Program-made: the position numbers and the translations under genes
NCBI GenBank assembly: GCA_950022655.1
Contig: OX465579.1
Location: forward strand, 40,217,950-40,281,949
DNA length: 64,000 nt
Direction of reading: 5' to 3'
Origin: Alentia gelatinosa
Taxonomy: Eukaryota > Annelida > Polychaeta > Phyllodocida > Polynoidae
The notes under the pieces: model-generated
Database searches by the model: none
Seen by the model: the letters and a program-made list of their open reading frames with translations, nothing else
What the model was told of the DNA's origin: nothing
Shown: one piece after another, positions 1 through 11,719 of the stretch
How positions within the stretch are numbered: the first letter of the stretch is position 1
How the letters are laid out: each line of letters begins with the position of its first letter

Positions 1-2104
1 CCATGAGATGTAAAATGTACTGTAGTCCATTTTTGAATAGAAATACTAACCGCGGTGTTGTACATACATTCTATGAACATTGTATCAACATTGCTCCATT
101 ATTTTCTTGTAAAAACGATTTTGTAGATTTTTCAGAAATGATGCCTCAAAGCATCATTCGCCCTGGGCTGTTTAATGACTCCAGTCATCATTCGCCCTGG
201 GCTGATTGTTGCCTCAAGGTGTCATTCGCCCTTAAAGGGTTAAGCTATTCAAACGGTATTAGGTGGACACCACCTCGAACTCTAGTTATTACACATCTGT
301 ACGTACCGGGCAAGGTGGCAAAGCCAAGCAATACAACCGGATTTGAAGATAGAAAATGGCTAATTCAAGTTATATAATAATAGACAGACAGGCAACTGTC
401 TCCGTATGTGTAAAATATGCAGTTAGAATTGGCGATCTGATAAACCTCCGGCTTCGGCATCGGTCCTTCTGATGGCCGATTTTTACAGCGTATTCGTAGA
501 CAGTAACTCTGTTTTACTTTAATATTATGTATTACTTGATACTATTTTCCATATTCTATAGCACACCTCCACTCTCAATAATTATACATACCCTACAATA
601 CTGCCCCTTTCCCCGCCTTTAGAAAATAGTGTGCATATGGGCGCCTCACGAAGCACATTTCCCCATCTGGCTAAAAACCTGCCTATTTCACACACACACA
701 GACATAAAAACATATTTAAATACATATATAATCGTGATATATTTCACTGAGTTAGATATCTGTTTCTGGGATGACCTTTCGTGGAGGGATGGGCAATGTG
801 AGTAGTATATGGCGATGACCTTTGCCGACGCCACATTGAATTATTGGAGGTTATTATTCACAATTGTCACGAGGAGTCGAATAATTATGGCAACAAAATA
901 TCATTCTGTACCTGTGATACAAGACAATATGTGTTATGGTTAAGACAGTATTTTAACAAATTCACCATAGGCCCACTCATTTTAACCTGAAGTTAGATTG
1001 TTAATCAATACAATAAAGTACTAAGATAAAATGTATATACCTTACTGGTACATACTCACATACCTTGTTTCTTTTGATAAAAATATTCCACGAGCTCGCA
1101 GAGCGAGTGGAATATTTTTATCAAAAGAAACGCGGTATGTGAGTATGTACCAGTAAGGTAATACATTTTTATTTTATTATATACCTTCAAGTATAAGTAT
1201 TTGATGAATTACAGAAGGAAATCTGCTGTCCAGGCTGGATTCAAAGTGTGCTGGTATATCTGTTGACATCTTAGTGAAAGTCAAGCACAGAATATGCTCT
1301 AAGCACATTTTTTACTCTTTTTTTCCCTTCAACTCCTGTGATCCTTTGCACACATAAATTAGCGGAGTGCTGCAAGTCACTGCCAGCATTTCATAAGTAG
1401 GTCAATGCAATTTTTTTCAGCCAATCAGAATTTGTATTCAAAGTAGGGTGGTACGTCATTTTATACCACATACTGTGCCGGTATATATTTAATACCAATA
1501 CCCTAGCAGAGGTTGGTATTTGTGTAACATACTGGCACAGGTATATAATAAAGAACTTTACATTGTGTATTTGAGATCATGTTGCCAGAAATCGCCCCGA
1601 GTCTTCGAAGATATAGTAATGTATTGCGGTCCGAGTATTTTGCACAATTGTCCTTCATTATCATATTTATTAAGTATTGAAGAGGCATTGATGTAAAGCT
1701 GACAGTCACCATTTGCAAGCAAATGAACAATACGGTTGAGTATCATATTGTATATTCGCACTCCTACAATATGATGAATAATATGTTCAACATTTACAAA
1801 AATGCACACTATTGATTTATAAAAGTTCGTATATATATATACAGAATAGTGGATATATCTATAAAGAACAGCCTTTCGAACCTGGACTTTGTAAGACCAG
1901 AGGAGATGAGGGTTGACGTTATTTATGAAACGTGGCTGTGAGGTTGAGGTTTTGTATTCATCAACCCCATCGAATCTTTGCTGACACATGAGCAAGATAT
2001 GTTCTTTACTGGTTATATACTCGAAATATAGAATGTAAACTGTGGTATTTCCCGGGTAAATTCCCCAGGAAAACTATCAACAATACCTCTCCGTATATTT
2101 GCAG
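1..2104. other. Gene-free stretch with short repeats and one long palindrome
   Basis: I see no convincing coding exon here. Short open frames on both strands have no family resemblance and no splice context. An 19-base direct repeat (CATCATTCGCCCTGGGCTG) occurs at 152-170 and 186-204, with a third partial copy near 220-233. A long palindrome lies at 1038-1160 (own entry). If the exon at 2105 is real, this stretch is intron sequence of that gene. Confidence 0.5.
1038..1160. repeat. Long palindrome with GAGCTCGCAGAGCGA core
   Basis: The two arms, from about 1038 (TACCTTACTGG) to 1091 and from 1107 to 1160 (CCAGTAAGGTA), are nearly perfect inverted repeats of about 50 bases. They surround the 15-base core GAGCTCGCAGAGCGA at 1092-1106. 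The core contains its own small stem (CTCGC-AGA-GCGAG). The same core occurs at 34114-34131 and, inverted, at 34640-34654, where the arms are unrelated in sequence. The DNA or any transcript would fold into a strong hairpin. I cannot assign it to a known element. Confidence 0.8.
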
Positions 2105-2295
2105 CAAAGTTCCGTAAGGAGTTCCAGAAGGCATGTGCTTGCTGCTGCCTGTGCTGCCTGTCTGTGGAGCGCCGGCGACATCCTGACCATACGTATGCCT
2201 ACCGCTATTCCAACACCCTAGCCACCAACCTCGCCAACATGGATAGAGACAATAAGTTCTCACGAGGCGGAGCCACCCGTATGACAAACTGCTAA
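2105..2295 (+). CDS. 3'-terminal exon, GPCR-like cytoplasmic tail (partial gene)
   Basis: A pyrimidine-rich tract and TTTGCAG at 2101-2104 precede a frame that opens with two bases completing a codon and runs 62 residues to TAA at 2293-2295. It begins KFRKEFQKA and is followed at once by a cysteine cluster (CACCCLCC) and then a polar tail. That pattern, an amphipathic helix 8 with palmitoylation-type cysteines, is typical of the end of rhodopsin-family G-protein-coupled receptors just after the seventh membrane helix. An in-frame stop at 2029-2031 means the exon cannot extend far upstream. No transmembrane exons are visible, so the rest of the gene must lie beyond position 1. The receptor assignment is inference from tail composition only; an unrelated Cys-rich C-terminus is possible. 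Confidence 0.5.
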
Positions 2296-2338
2296 GATAC
2301 TAACATAGGATCCACCTTTGGGATCTTCTTGTTCCCAG

Positions 2339-2523
2339 AGCTACGCCAGAAGTGTTGGCATTTGGGAACAGCGAGGATCTGTTTTCAAAGGAGGAGTTCC
2401 TAAGAGAGTATATGTCGTGTACTGGGATGAAGCGACCGTTCTCTGTCTCAAGGGAATTCCGGGACGAGCTAAATGACACTCAAGGTTTCAACAAGAAGAG
2501 TACAGTCTGGGTTTACCGTTTGT
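2339..2523 (+). CDS. Candidate terminal exon, unknown protein, or alternative tail of the same gene
   Basis: A textbook branch-point string TACTAAC (about 2298-2304) and TTCTTGTTCCCAG lead into an open frame of about 60 residues that ends with TAA at 2521-2523. The peptide is protein-like (TPEVLAFGNSEDLF..., later FRDELNDTQGF) and has no membrane segment. The acceptor is ambiguous, CAG/AG at 2338 or 2340. With the second AG the exon starts in phase 1, the same phase as the exon at 2105. A GTATGA inside the preceding exon near 2279 could serve as donor, making a 60-70 base mini-intron that swaps or extends the tail and removes the TAA. The protein family is not recognised. Confidence 0.4.
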
Positions 2524-2731
2524 AATAGCTCATCGGAAACTTCACAATGGATAGAATCCAGAATCACGAGAACGTTCACGTTCTGTATTATCAACTTAAT
2601 TTGTATAAAACCGACGGGTTTCATCCTTTGCCCTTTTCCGTTTTGTCCTATCTTTCTCTTGAAGATACATCAGTGGAAAATATAAGACAACGTGTGTGGA
2701 TCGATGGGACAGAGTAAATCCGCGTGGACAC

Positions 2732-2737
2732 AATAAA
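2732..2737 (+). promoter_or_regulatory. Candidate polyadenylation signal
   Basis: AATAAA followed by an A-rich stretch lies about 210 bases after the stop at 2523, a normal distance for a 3' UTR. It would serve the terminal exon(s) at 2105-2523. Confidence 0.35.
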
Positions 2738-5700
2738 AAACAATTTCAGTCCCACTTGCTGATGGTGCAGTAGAAAGTGACATTTTTCCATACACGTATA
2801 TTCAAGTTTTTCAGCATTTACCTAGCTATATGTTCTGAAGGTTATGTTTTTTCGGTTTCAGCTTGCAGAACGTGTAAAATGAAAGTGCAATCTTGAAGAG
2901 GTTGACAGACTTTTAAACCATATATGCGTTCAGAAAACTGTATCCGAGTTGCAACTTTGAAAAGGATATTTTACAACCTTCAGAATATTAAAAGTCTGTG
3001 TTATGTAGCTTTTAAAAATGAAATTTGCTCGGGAAAGAGTTAAGGGGGTAGTGAAAACGATAGCAATGTCTAACTAGTTGGATCTTAGGGGGTCACAAGT
3101 GCTGTCATATAGAATGTGCTGTAAAAAAAGGTCAATGTTAATTATGCTTATCAATTATCAGTGGTTGCTGCCGACTGTACAAGAGAGTGTAAATAATAGT
3201 GGCGCATATAACCCGTCTTGGTATTAATAGGTATCACCCTGATCGTACATTCGTGAAGCGTGTGGAAACAAGTACCGTTGTTGATGTGAGTGTTTAAGCA
3301 GACCCATGGCCGAGGCTGATATTCCTGCAACGAACACGGCACCAAGTGTCATTTGTTGGTCTTCACTTCTTAATTAAGCTCAAGCAAATCAGCCTTCACT
3401 GGCTGAAAAAAGATGTATCTCTGCTGTTATGCTATGTAATATCAAGGTGGATACTACCACTAGGTAAATACCATGAATTCGTTTTCCAAAAACAAATATT
3501 TTTATATAGATTCAAATGAAACATTTTGTTTATTTCCAATTGAATGTGGCTTTAGAACATTTAATGTGAATACTTGTTTTTAAGACATGAGGCCCAATAT
3601 GGGGTGCTGTTTTTATCAATTACCAATATTGTAAATCATGAACTATAAAGTAACTAATTATCCCATATGTGTTATACATCATATCCTGTTTCAGACTTTT
3701 TTCATCGTACATTTGTGAAAGTCAACCTCACTTTGCTCAGTGCACCATTAATAATGGCATACGTTTTAAAGTCCTACATTACATGGATGGTAATGAGTAA
3801 AACGACGTTATGTATTCCAATGCATCTTTTATATTATTCCCGATGTTATAGAATGTACTTTGATGTACAGAAATCTCGTTGATGTTGCTTTGATGGCAGG
3901 ATACATATCTCGGAAGTTAATTGTTTTGCCGCGTTCATCGTTTTCCTTCATCGTATTTGTTGCAGCTGTTACCATTGTACGCATTATACCTAATAAACCA
4001 TAATAGCACCCAGGACGTTTTGATCTGGATATTGCATCTATTCATTATCAATGTACCTACCCGGACTGTCTGCCTCCGGTGATTTACACTCTGAGTCCTC
4101 ATCTCCTACTAGTTCCAATATTAGTAGCACTTGCACTCGATAGAAAGAATGATTTGGAATTCAATAGACATTTAATTGTTTAATGCGAACAGATTCTCTC
4201 CATTCTACAGAAGAGCAACTATCTTGTATGACCGCTATATTCCGAGAAAAAATTGGATTGTACTTGCAAATGATAATGGATGATTTGAATTGTACCTTGA
4301 ACATTTCCTAGAAAGTCATTTCAGAATGGTAGAAAGAGGGACCATTAAAACAAATTAAATGTAATTTCAAAGTATATAGAAAGAAGTATAAAAATAAATG
4401 AGAAGCGACAATACAGAAATGCACAGACCCATAGTAGGATACTACTGAGCATCATAATTTCACAGTTATGTTCCCTGGCATAATTCTATATAATATTAAG
4501 ATTCAAGATGACCATACACACAGCGAAGGTGCACCATGTGGCATTAAGAAAGACAAACCAATATTTAGTGGCAAACACAAAGGGAGGTTCTAGCTTATCC
4601 ATAGCGAATCCACACATGGCATGGCAATCTATAACCACATATCATACAATAACATAAAGAATCGATGTGAGTTAACGGCGAGACAAAGGAGACAACACAA
4701 CCAAGTTCACTCGTTCCAACTGACATACAATAGGACAAGTATGAAGAAAATTCATTTATTTGTTAATAAAAATCATTTATTTTATATTTCTGGTCGATTT
4801 GACAAATCAGAATGAATACAAAGACACCAAGTAGCATATAGGCATAAATCCCTAGTAACACGATGAGTTAACAGTGGGTTGTGCTGGGTAGACATTTCTG
4901 AGCAGCGTCTGGAATGGCTGAGGCGCCCTCTGGGAGCAGCGAGTGGAGGCAGCAGTCCACTAAGTAGTTCATCTTAGAACTGTCAGGTGGAGAATCATCC
5001 TCATAGTATATTAAAGATGATGGCACATTTTATCCTCAATTGACAAAGGAGGACAAGTTATACTATATTATTATGATCGATTTTACAAATCAGAATGAAT
5101 ATAACGATGCTCAGTGGCATATAGGCATAAATACCAGGATGGGAGAAGGGTAATGGTTGGGTACAGGCATTGCAAGAAAACCACGAGACATCGGCACCGG
5201 TTTTGGATGCAGCTGTTCCTGCGTGGGAGGACTGAAGAAAGCCAGCGAAATACCTTGTTGGAAATTGATTTCATTCGGGTAAGCTTGTATTTGCTATCTA
5301 CTGTGCTCATCATGAGTTAAAGTGTTTGTACCATCCCCAACACACACATCACGTTTCAGTACCATACATTCTTTCACTTTTTTCTCCCTGTGAGAGTGGT
5401 TTCTGATCTCCATGTATTAAACTTATATAAAAGTTATTGTTCTGATGGTGGGCGATAATGGGGGTACCTTTGGGCAATGGATGCAAGGTAGATGAAGGGG
5501 GCCGATGGCGTGAAAAGATATGACCATCCCTGCAGTCACATTCACAATTGGGTCACCACACACAACAAACAGACACCAGCCTGGGACCTGTTTCAGTAGG
5601 CTCGTGACATTAGGCCTCGACAGACATCGACAGCGGTACCAATAGTGCAAGCAACAGCGGAGAAAGACTAGCAAATATCAGAAAATCGGAGTGCCCAATC

Positions 5701-7328
5701 TTCTTTATATTTGGAACGATTATAGGTTATATGTATCCCCTACTCATTTTAAAGTGTCATTGCTTAATTCCTACTATAAGTGAGTGAAACTCCGCGTGTC
5801 ATCGATTGCAATCTTGTGATCTGTCCGTATGGTGTCACAGACGCCATCTAGACATGTCACAAAATTACTGAAACAGGTTCCTGCTCCACTGCAGTCAAAG
5901 GTCAGCCGAGCCAGTCAACATCTGGACCCCCCCCCCCCCCCCCTCCCACCAGATGGGCTGACGCACTGCAGAGAAACTAGTCTTCAGGCCCGATGTGCTC
6001 CAGTGGTGGTGTGACATGTTCCATTTAAATGTCAAGCACCCAAATGTAGGCCAGACACACACCATTTAGGTTAAAATAAAAATGGGATGTAGCTCGTCGC
6101 GGGTGAATTCGGCTCAGTGGAACACAGGCTTTACTAAGACCGATGGCATATATTATCGCCTAACCTACCATCGCCATCGAGTTTGGCGATTGTGGCCATT
6201 TTGTCATACCCACCCATAGGTCACGATCACTTTAGACACCTAGCGGAAAATATATTTATCATGCACATCATTCCTATGCTTGTAAACTGACCTTAGATTG
6301 GCCACCACCTCTGCCTCCACTCTGTACCAACCATGAGGTTGGTATGGCTGTCCAGGCCTTGTCCATGAATTCTCACTCTCGGTCCAAGCAATTCTATTAT
6401 GCATGGGTTTTGACAGCCGAAATAATTGATAAGAAATATTCATAGCTAACACAATTGCTAAAAACGTCATCCTTTATGGTAATTCTATTTAAGATAACGA
6501 AAAGGAAATGTAAACATGGAAAAATAGCTTCGAGAGCAGGGAAATGAAGCACTCTCCAATCATAGGTCATCTTGATCATATGAAAGATCTGCTGGTACAG
6601 CTTGTGAGTCAAGGTGTCCCGGATTTGACCCAAGCAGGGCAAACATAGTAGCTCTGATGGCCAGTGTATACTGACCCCTGTGCACAGTATATATACCGTA
6701 ATGAATCACGTGAGGCATAACTGTTGACGTAAAATATCTAGCATGCAATTTTCCACTCTCGAGAGATACTTCAAATTTGAAAAGTATAAAAGTTCATCAA
6801 AATGTACTCCCTATTTAATATCCCTTCGCATGTTCGTCTCAAGCAAATCATATTTCAGAAGGGTAAAATAATTATGATTTGCTGGCCAGTATGGCATGTA
6901 TGGGGCACCTTGATACTTTAATCATATCAAGCAAAGTCAAGGTGTATCATCATGCACGGACCAGGGCCCTCTTTTAATATCAAGTATTACGATTTTCTAC
7001 CCCACCGACTGCGTTACGATTGTAGTCATTGGTGAACTCAGGGGTACTAATCGGCGAGGCACCACATATCAGCACGTAACTATGTGTGGCAGGTCTATTT
7101 CTCCTCACCCGGCGACTAAATATGGGCCAATATCAGTAGGCACCACAGGGGGTTCTTAAACTCTGTTGTTGCCGACAATGGGAAGGAACAGGTTCGAATC
7201 TTATCAGGGCCGATATATGTTGGAACTTCCGACAGCAATATGTCGGCGAGAAAGATACATCGCCAGGCCAGGCATTTTCTATTCTGATACCGGAGACATA
7301 TAAAGCGAGTCAAGGCGGCGATCTCTGC
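2738..7328. other. Gene-free stretch
   Basis: No exon, RNA gene or complete transposon is recognisable. Visible features are a diverged direct repeat (4794-4866 and 5078-5150, own entry), a run of 17 C at 5927-5943, and short hairpins such as CCAACC-ATGA-GGTTGG near 6328. Open frames here lack codon-like composition and homology that I can recognise. Confidence 0.5.
4794..5150. repeat. Diverged direct repeat, about 284-base period
   Basis: The segments starting at about 4794 and 5078 both read TCGATTT-(G/T)ACAAATCAGAATGAATA, then share AGTGGCATATAGGCATAAAT-like text some 35 bases later. They are two aged copies of one unit in the same orientation. No coding content is visible. Confidence 0.5.
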
Positions 7329-7467
7329 AATCGCCAACACAAAATGGCATGAATGTGAGATATTATTCATAGTAATATCTCCTAATAATAATTTAGCGCC
7401 TCGTGAGCAATAATCAGGTGAAATATGAAATAATAGCTCACATATAGGCCATTTTGTGTTGGCGATT
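7329..7467. mobile_element. MITE-like inverted repeat, 139 bp
   Basis: The ends AATCGCCAACACAAAATGGC and its reverse complement GCCATTTTGTGTTGGCGATT are near-perfect terminal inverted repeats. The pairing continues inward (ATGTGAG, TATTATT) for about 45 bases per arm, so almost the whole element folds on itself. It has no coding capacity. The size and structure fit a miniature inverted-repeat transposable element; superfamily unknown. Confidence 0.6.
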
Positions 7468-7564
7468 CCGGAAATTGCTGGGGTTCTCGCTTGGTCTGTC
7501 TCTGGCTTTAGGCAAATTTCTAAAGGGGGGTGCTGCACTGACCAACTCTGTTACGATGCCTCCC

Positions 7565-8116
7565 CAGGGCCCCGTTGCTCCTGTTTTTGTGATATCGCTA
7601 GCTACAATCGGATTGCAATTTTATTTTTACGATTACTTTAACGATCCGACTAAAAAAGCGTTGCTCCTGTAATATCGGATCGTATCCCTATATTCCCGCG
7701 GTATCGCTATTTTTTGCGATGCGATAGCGATACAACAATTCAGGGGCACATATTGAATGAGACGGGAAGATTCCATAGTTTTTTAATTAAATACAGATGG
7801 CACCAGAATTAGAACTGATCTGACACCTGTTGGTGTGGATCGCCATTTTCTATAGGTAGAAGAACAAGGGGCGGGGCATGGTAGTGCCACCATGTATCGT
7901 TATTCAGAATTTCAGACAAGGCCATCTCTAACCAAAGTAATGCGATCCGCAGACGATCCGCACTGGTGTGAGGGTCCGCGTAAAAAGTATCGCTAAAAGC
8001 CGTATTTTATGCGGCGATGCGCCTATGCGATTATGACATGATCCGCAAAATTCCAGGAGCAACGTTTAGCCCCTCGGATCGCTATTCTGTCGTAAACCTG
8101 GAGCAACGGGGCCCTG
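7565..8116. mobile_element. Non-autonomous DNA transposon-like element, 552 bp
   Basis: Terminal inverted repeats CAGGGCCCCGTTGCTCC (7565 onward) and its complement ending at 8116 bound a non-coding interior. The interior is rich in small self-complementary GCGATAGCGAT-type strings. Starting with CAG resembles some hAT and related families, but I do not see a clear 8-base target duplication. The transposase that would move it is not in this window. Confidence 0.55.
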
Positions 8117-8562
8117 AGCTTGGGACTGTATCGTTCTCGCCGAGTAAGGAGGATTCATGTTCCAAAATCGTGCAGTGTGTAATGGCCTTTAGAAAACAGA
8201 CTTTGATACCATTAATAGTGACTATAGTCGAGTCCAATTGAGCAAAAAATGGGCCTAACTGACCACAAAAAGGAATCACTGTGCGAAAACCTCTATTTTA
8301 CATATGAATATGCCCGGTGTACATATAGGTATAATTTTGCATAAACAAGGTAGCACTATTTTTCGTCATGTATATGCTTCATCTATATATAGGCGTATAT
8401 AAGTGTCCATGTTACAGTCATAAATATGTCATATATAACCTGATCCTGTTGTATTTACGCCACTATCCAATAATTCTAATCTCTGCACCTAGGGGACACC
8501 ACTGTTATTTTTGTTTTATTTGCCCTTAGTTATCAAAGTCTATGGTATACAAAAGAAACAAT
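8117..8562. other. Gene-free AT-rich stretch
   Basis: Nothing recognisable. Several TATATAGG-type strings appear (8320-8405) without a clear repeat unit. Confidence 0.5.
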
Positions 8563-9066
8563 GTTATATTATTAATTTTGATTATAAATCTTTTTAAAGC
8601 CCTAATAAGTACTTCAGCTGCCGACAGCGCTTTCACACCCGCCGCTTCACACCTGTCTGTACACCCGAACCCGCACCTGCCCACCCATGGACAATACTCT
8701 GATAAAGTGTTATATTATCAATTTTGATTATAAATCTTTTTAAAGCCCTAATAAGTACCATTTCATTAATTACATATAATAAACCCAGCATTCTCTTGTC
8801 TTTTTTACCATCTTTTTACGATTATACTTTCAAAACACCACCTGTATGTTTTTAGAAGACTGTGTATATTATAAGGCACGCTGCACAAGACTGTGCTTAT
8901 AGACTCGGGTAGCAGTTGGGGTCGAAATCACAGCCACTGCCGACGCAGCCGCCGCTGCCACCTACACTTCAGCTGCCGACAGCGCTTTCACACCCACCGC
9001 TTTCACACCTGTCTGTACACCCACACCCGCACCTGCCCACCCATGGACAATACTCTGATAAAGTGT
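8563..9066. repeat. Interleaved local duplications
   Basis: A 100-base unit beginning ACTTCAGCTGCCGACAGCGC and ending CTCTGATAAAGTGT occurs at 8611-8710 and again at 8966-9066 with few differences. A second unit of about 49 bases (from GTTATATTAT to CCCTAATAAGTA) occurs at 8563-8611 and 8709-8757, flanking the first. The arrangement suggests a duplication of flank-unit-flank with later insertion. It is cytosine-rich with no coding role seen. Confidence 0.7.
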
Positions 9067-9119
9067 GTAGGTAGAAGACTCGGGGTCCTCCATCCACACA
9101 GAATTTATTTGAGATTGGC

Positions 9120-10045
9120 ATGGAAATAAGCACCACATACGAGGTTAGAAAACTTGTAGAGTCCATTGATATTGAGAAATCGTCAGGTATAGATAAAATT
9201 AATTGTAAAATATTAAAGCTGAATCTGCTCAGAAACTTGGAAAACCTGGCTGCACTCCTGAGAAAAATCATTGCTGATGGCGATTTTCCTAATAAATGGA
9301 AAGTACCTAGAATCGCACCTCTCCCGAAACAAGGGGACCTTTAACAGATAATTGACTGGCGTCCAGTCTCAGTTTTACCTGTGACTGGGAAGTTAATTGA
9401 ACGAGTGATACATAAGCAATTGTACGATTTTTTCGAAACCAAAGGATTTGTTTATAATTGCCAGTTCGGCTTCAAGAGAAATCTCACCAGGGGGGGGGGG
9501 GCAGTTTTTAAATTAGTTCAAAAATTACTGGAGTTGGATAATGACAAAAATGTTTAACAGATAACTAACTGGCGTCCAGTCTCAGTTTTACCTGTGACTG
9601 GGAAAATAATTGAACGAGTGATACATAAGCAATTATACGATTTTTCGAAACCAAAGGATTTGTTCATAATTGCCAGTTCGGCTTCATGGAAAATCTCAGC
9701 ACGGGGGAAACGGGGGGCAGTTTTTAAATTAGTTCAAAAATTACTGGAGTCGGATAATGACAAAAAAGTTTCAGTTGCATTATAGATCGACATAAGTTAA
9801 GCCTTTGATTGTGTAGATCATGAATTATTATTAGCAGGGCAAGGGTGGGGCCAGGTTTGTTATCATGATTTAAGACTGATTTGAATGACTGGGCCCTTTA
9901 TTACTTTTAATTAATATAAATGATCTCCCAGATACTGTTATATTGGTAATTATTGTATTATGTACGCAGAATACTTTGTTGTGTTATCTACATCTGATGA
10001 GTTGTATAATGTAGTGGAAAATATGCAAGCTTTATGGTATTACAA
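9120..10045 (+). mobile_element. Decayed LINE reverse-transcriptase fragment
   Basis: Translated pieces give the N-terminal half of a non-LTR RT: KSSGIDKINCK, FPNKWK..RIAPLPKQGDL, then WRPVSVLPVTGK, QFGFK, GGAVFKLVQKLLELDN, AFDCVDHELLL, and a ruined YADD box (YAEYFVVLST, about 9960). The family looks the same as the RT at 11720-13327, by shared LPVTGK, GGAV.KLVQ.L.ELDN and GDFP.KWK motifs. The fragment lacks the endonuclease and the 3' end, contains stops and frameshifts, and carries an internal tandem duplication. Confidence 0.8.
9341..9764 (+). repeat. 212-base tandem duplication inside the LINE fragment
   Basis: The segment beginning TTTAACAGATAA at 9341 is repeated from 9553 with a period of 212 bases. 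Both copies encode the WRPVSVLPVTGK...KLLE(L/S)DNDK block. The copies differ in a G-run: a long pure G stretch in the first, a broken one in the second. An RT cannot contain this block twice, so the duplication happened after the copy died. Confidence 0.85.
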
Positions 10046-11072
10046 AATATATGGGTTAATGATGTTGTTTTCTCCTACCCCATTTGTGTATTATGTATTG
10101 TTCTGTATCAACACGGTAATGGGTACTTGAAAGAATACAAGAAAATGATGGTAGTAAAATATAACACTTATATATGATAATAATTAAGATAGATCTGATT
10201 CTAAGTTATAGGCGAAAAAGGTATGTCTTTTTCCTGGAATATATTGTATAATGTGTATGTAATAGTTATTTGCATTCAGCAGGGTCAGTCAGGGGGTATA
10301 ATAAGTCAGGTGGGAGGGGTCTACAGCTCATTTATATTCAGCGATCGCAACAAGTAAGAGGTCGGTCATGGTTGGCCATGACCATGCAGATCATGTGAGT
10401 TCAACTATTTCATTCAATATGAGAAATGGTGGGCCATAATCAGGGTGATAAACAGACATACACAGATACACAGACACAGATAGGAAGATATACAGACATA
10501 CAGATACAGTTTTTACACATAGAATCACACAGGTCGACATTGTGTGGGACAGACACACATGTGCTCACAGAGTAACAGCTCCAGTCACACACACACAGAG
10601 GCAGGCATGGCTCTACAGACACTGGTAAAACACACAGAGTTATACAGTATAATAGCCCAATCCAGATCTACAAGGTATAACTTTTATATGTTATAACTTA
10701 TTATACTCACTCTAACAATATGCCATGTTGTGTAGTTGTGTATACCAATCTCACCTTACTAAATACAGCCGGGTTCATGTGTTCACAGCAGCATGGAGTT
10801 GTCCCATTACACTAAGTCCATATAAGGAATAGAGTAGACCGAGTAGCCAATGACTGCATTCGCAGCAAACCCCGACCGTGACCCTGACCTCCTTACATGA
10901 TATTTTCTAGTGCCTTGAGACATAGACATCAGTCGAAAGTTGATCTCGAATCTTAGGGGCCACAACCACCCTCACAGTGAGAGTCAGAGAGTCAGTGAAG
11001 CGTATACAGTGCTCAGAATGGTTTTATAGGTGTTGTAAGCCGGACCAGGTGGTTGTGACCGGACCCTACACC
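10046..11072. other. Gene-free stretch with CA/GA-rich simple sequence
   Basis: 10449-10625 is a low-complexity run of ACAGA/ACACA motifs. A small perfect palindrome GGTCATGG-TTGG-CCATGACC lies near 10363. The rest holds nothing I recognise; its end abuts the poly(T) that marks the 3' end of the minus-strand LINE. Confidence 0.5.
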
Positions 11073-11105
11073 TTTTTTTTTTTTTTTTTTTAATGTGTCT
11101 TTATT
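11073..11105 (-). promoter_or_regulatory. LINE poly(A) tail and AATAAA signal
   Basis: The plus strand has 19 T at 11073-11091, preceded on the minus strand by AATAAA (11105-11100) eight bases earlier. This is the 3' terminus of an integrated, polyadenylated retrotransposon transcript and fixes its orientation as minus. Confidence 0.85.
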
Positions 11106-11511
11106 GATTTCGGCTTTGCAACCGTTCTTCCAATACAATAATTGACTGAACAGGAACTGGATGGTATATGAACAATAACAATAACAGTGGATAAGTCCAG
11201 TATGTTACAGTATATAATTCCATACTTGATATCTGATTAATACGATTAATTATTACCATATAATACATATAAACATATCTATGGACCGATCTCCGATCAT
11301 ATCTTTTCTGTGCAGTGCAGATAGGGTGTGACTATACAACAGTCAGTTCAGGTAAGGTAAGATATATCTCTATACTCCGTAAATGTTGTCTGCGTGCACC
11401 ATAACTAGTACCATCTTATTGGATGAAGGTGTTTTCCTTAAGTTTCTCAATAACCCCCCTTTTGAACAATTGTTTGGAGCCTTCCTTTTGCACTTCATGA
11501 GATAAGGTATT

Positions 11512-11719
11512 CTATTCACTAATTCCGATGTATACCGCTGATTTCCGATAACGTTCTTTCTTTGGTCTAGATAAGGAAATGGTCAATTTACCATGCGATC
11601 TTGTTCTAGGTTTGTCATTTTTGTTCTTTTCTATATTGATTGCAGATACCTTTACAAGACTTCTTATTGTGTTCAATAAAAACATTTTTCTTCGCACTCC
11701 AGGGTTTAAAATATCACAT
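11512..11719 (-). pseudogene. LINE ORF2 C-terminal tail
   Basis: After the stop at the end of the main RT frame, another frame continues the protein: PRTRSHGKLTISLSRPKKERYRKSAVYIG. The pattern TRS......PR...ERYR.S..Y.G is the usual end of CR1/Jockey-type RT proteins. It shows that ORF2 originally ran to about 11500 and that a small indel or nonsense change near 11720 split it. Confidence 0.7.

Noticed and set aside
1558..1995. 145-residue minus-strand open frame
   Set aside because: AT-rich, no recognisable domain, no splice or promoter context; length is expected by chance.
7140..7215. tRNA or tRNA-derived SINE, because of a perfect Pol III B-box GGTTCGAATC at 7191-7200
   Set aside because: I could not find a convincing A-box or fold a T-arm or acceptor stem around it; the motif alone is not enough.
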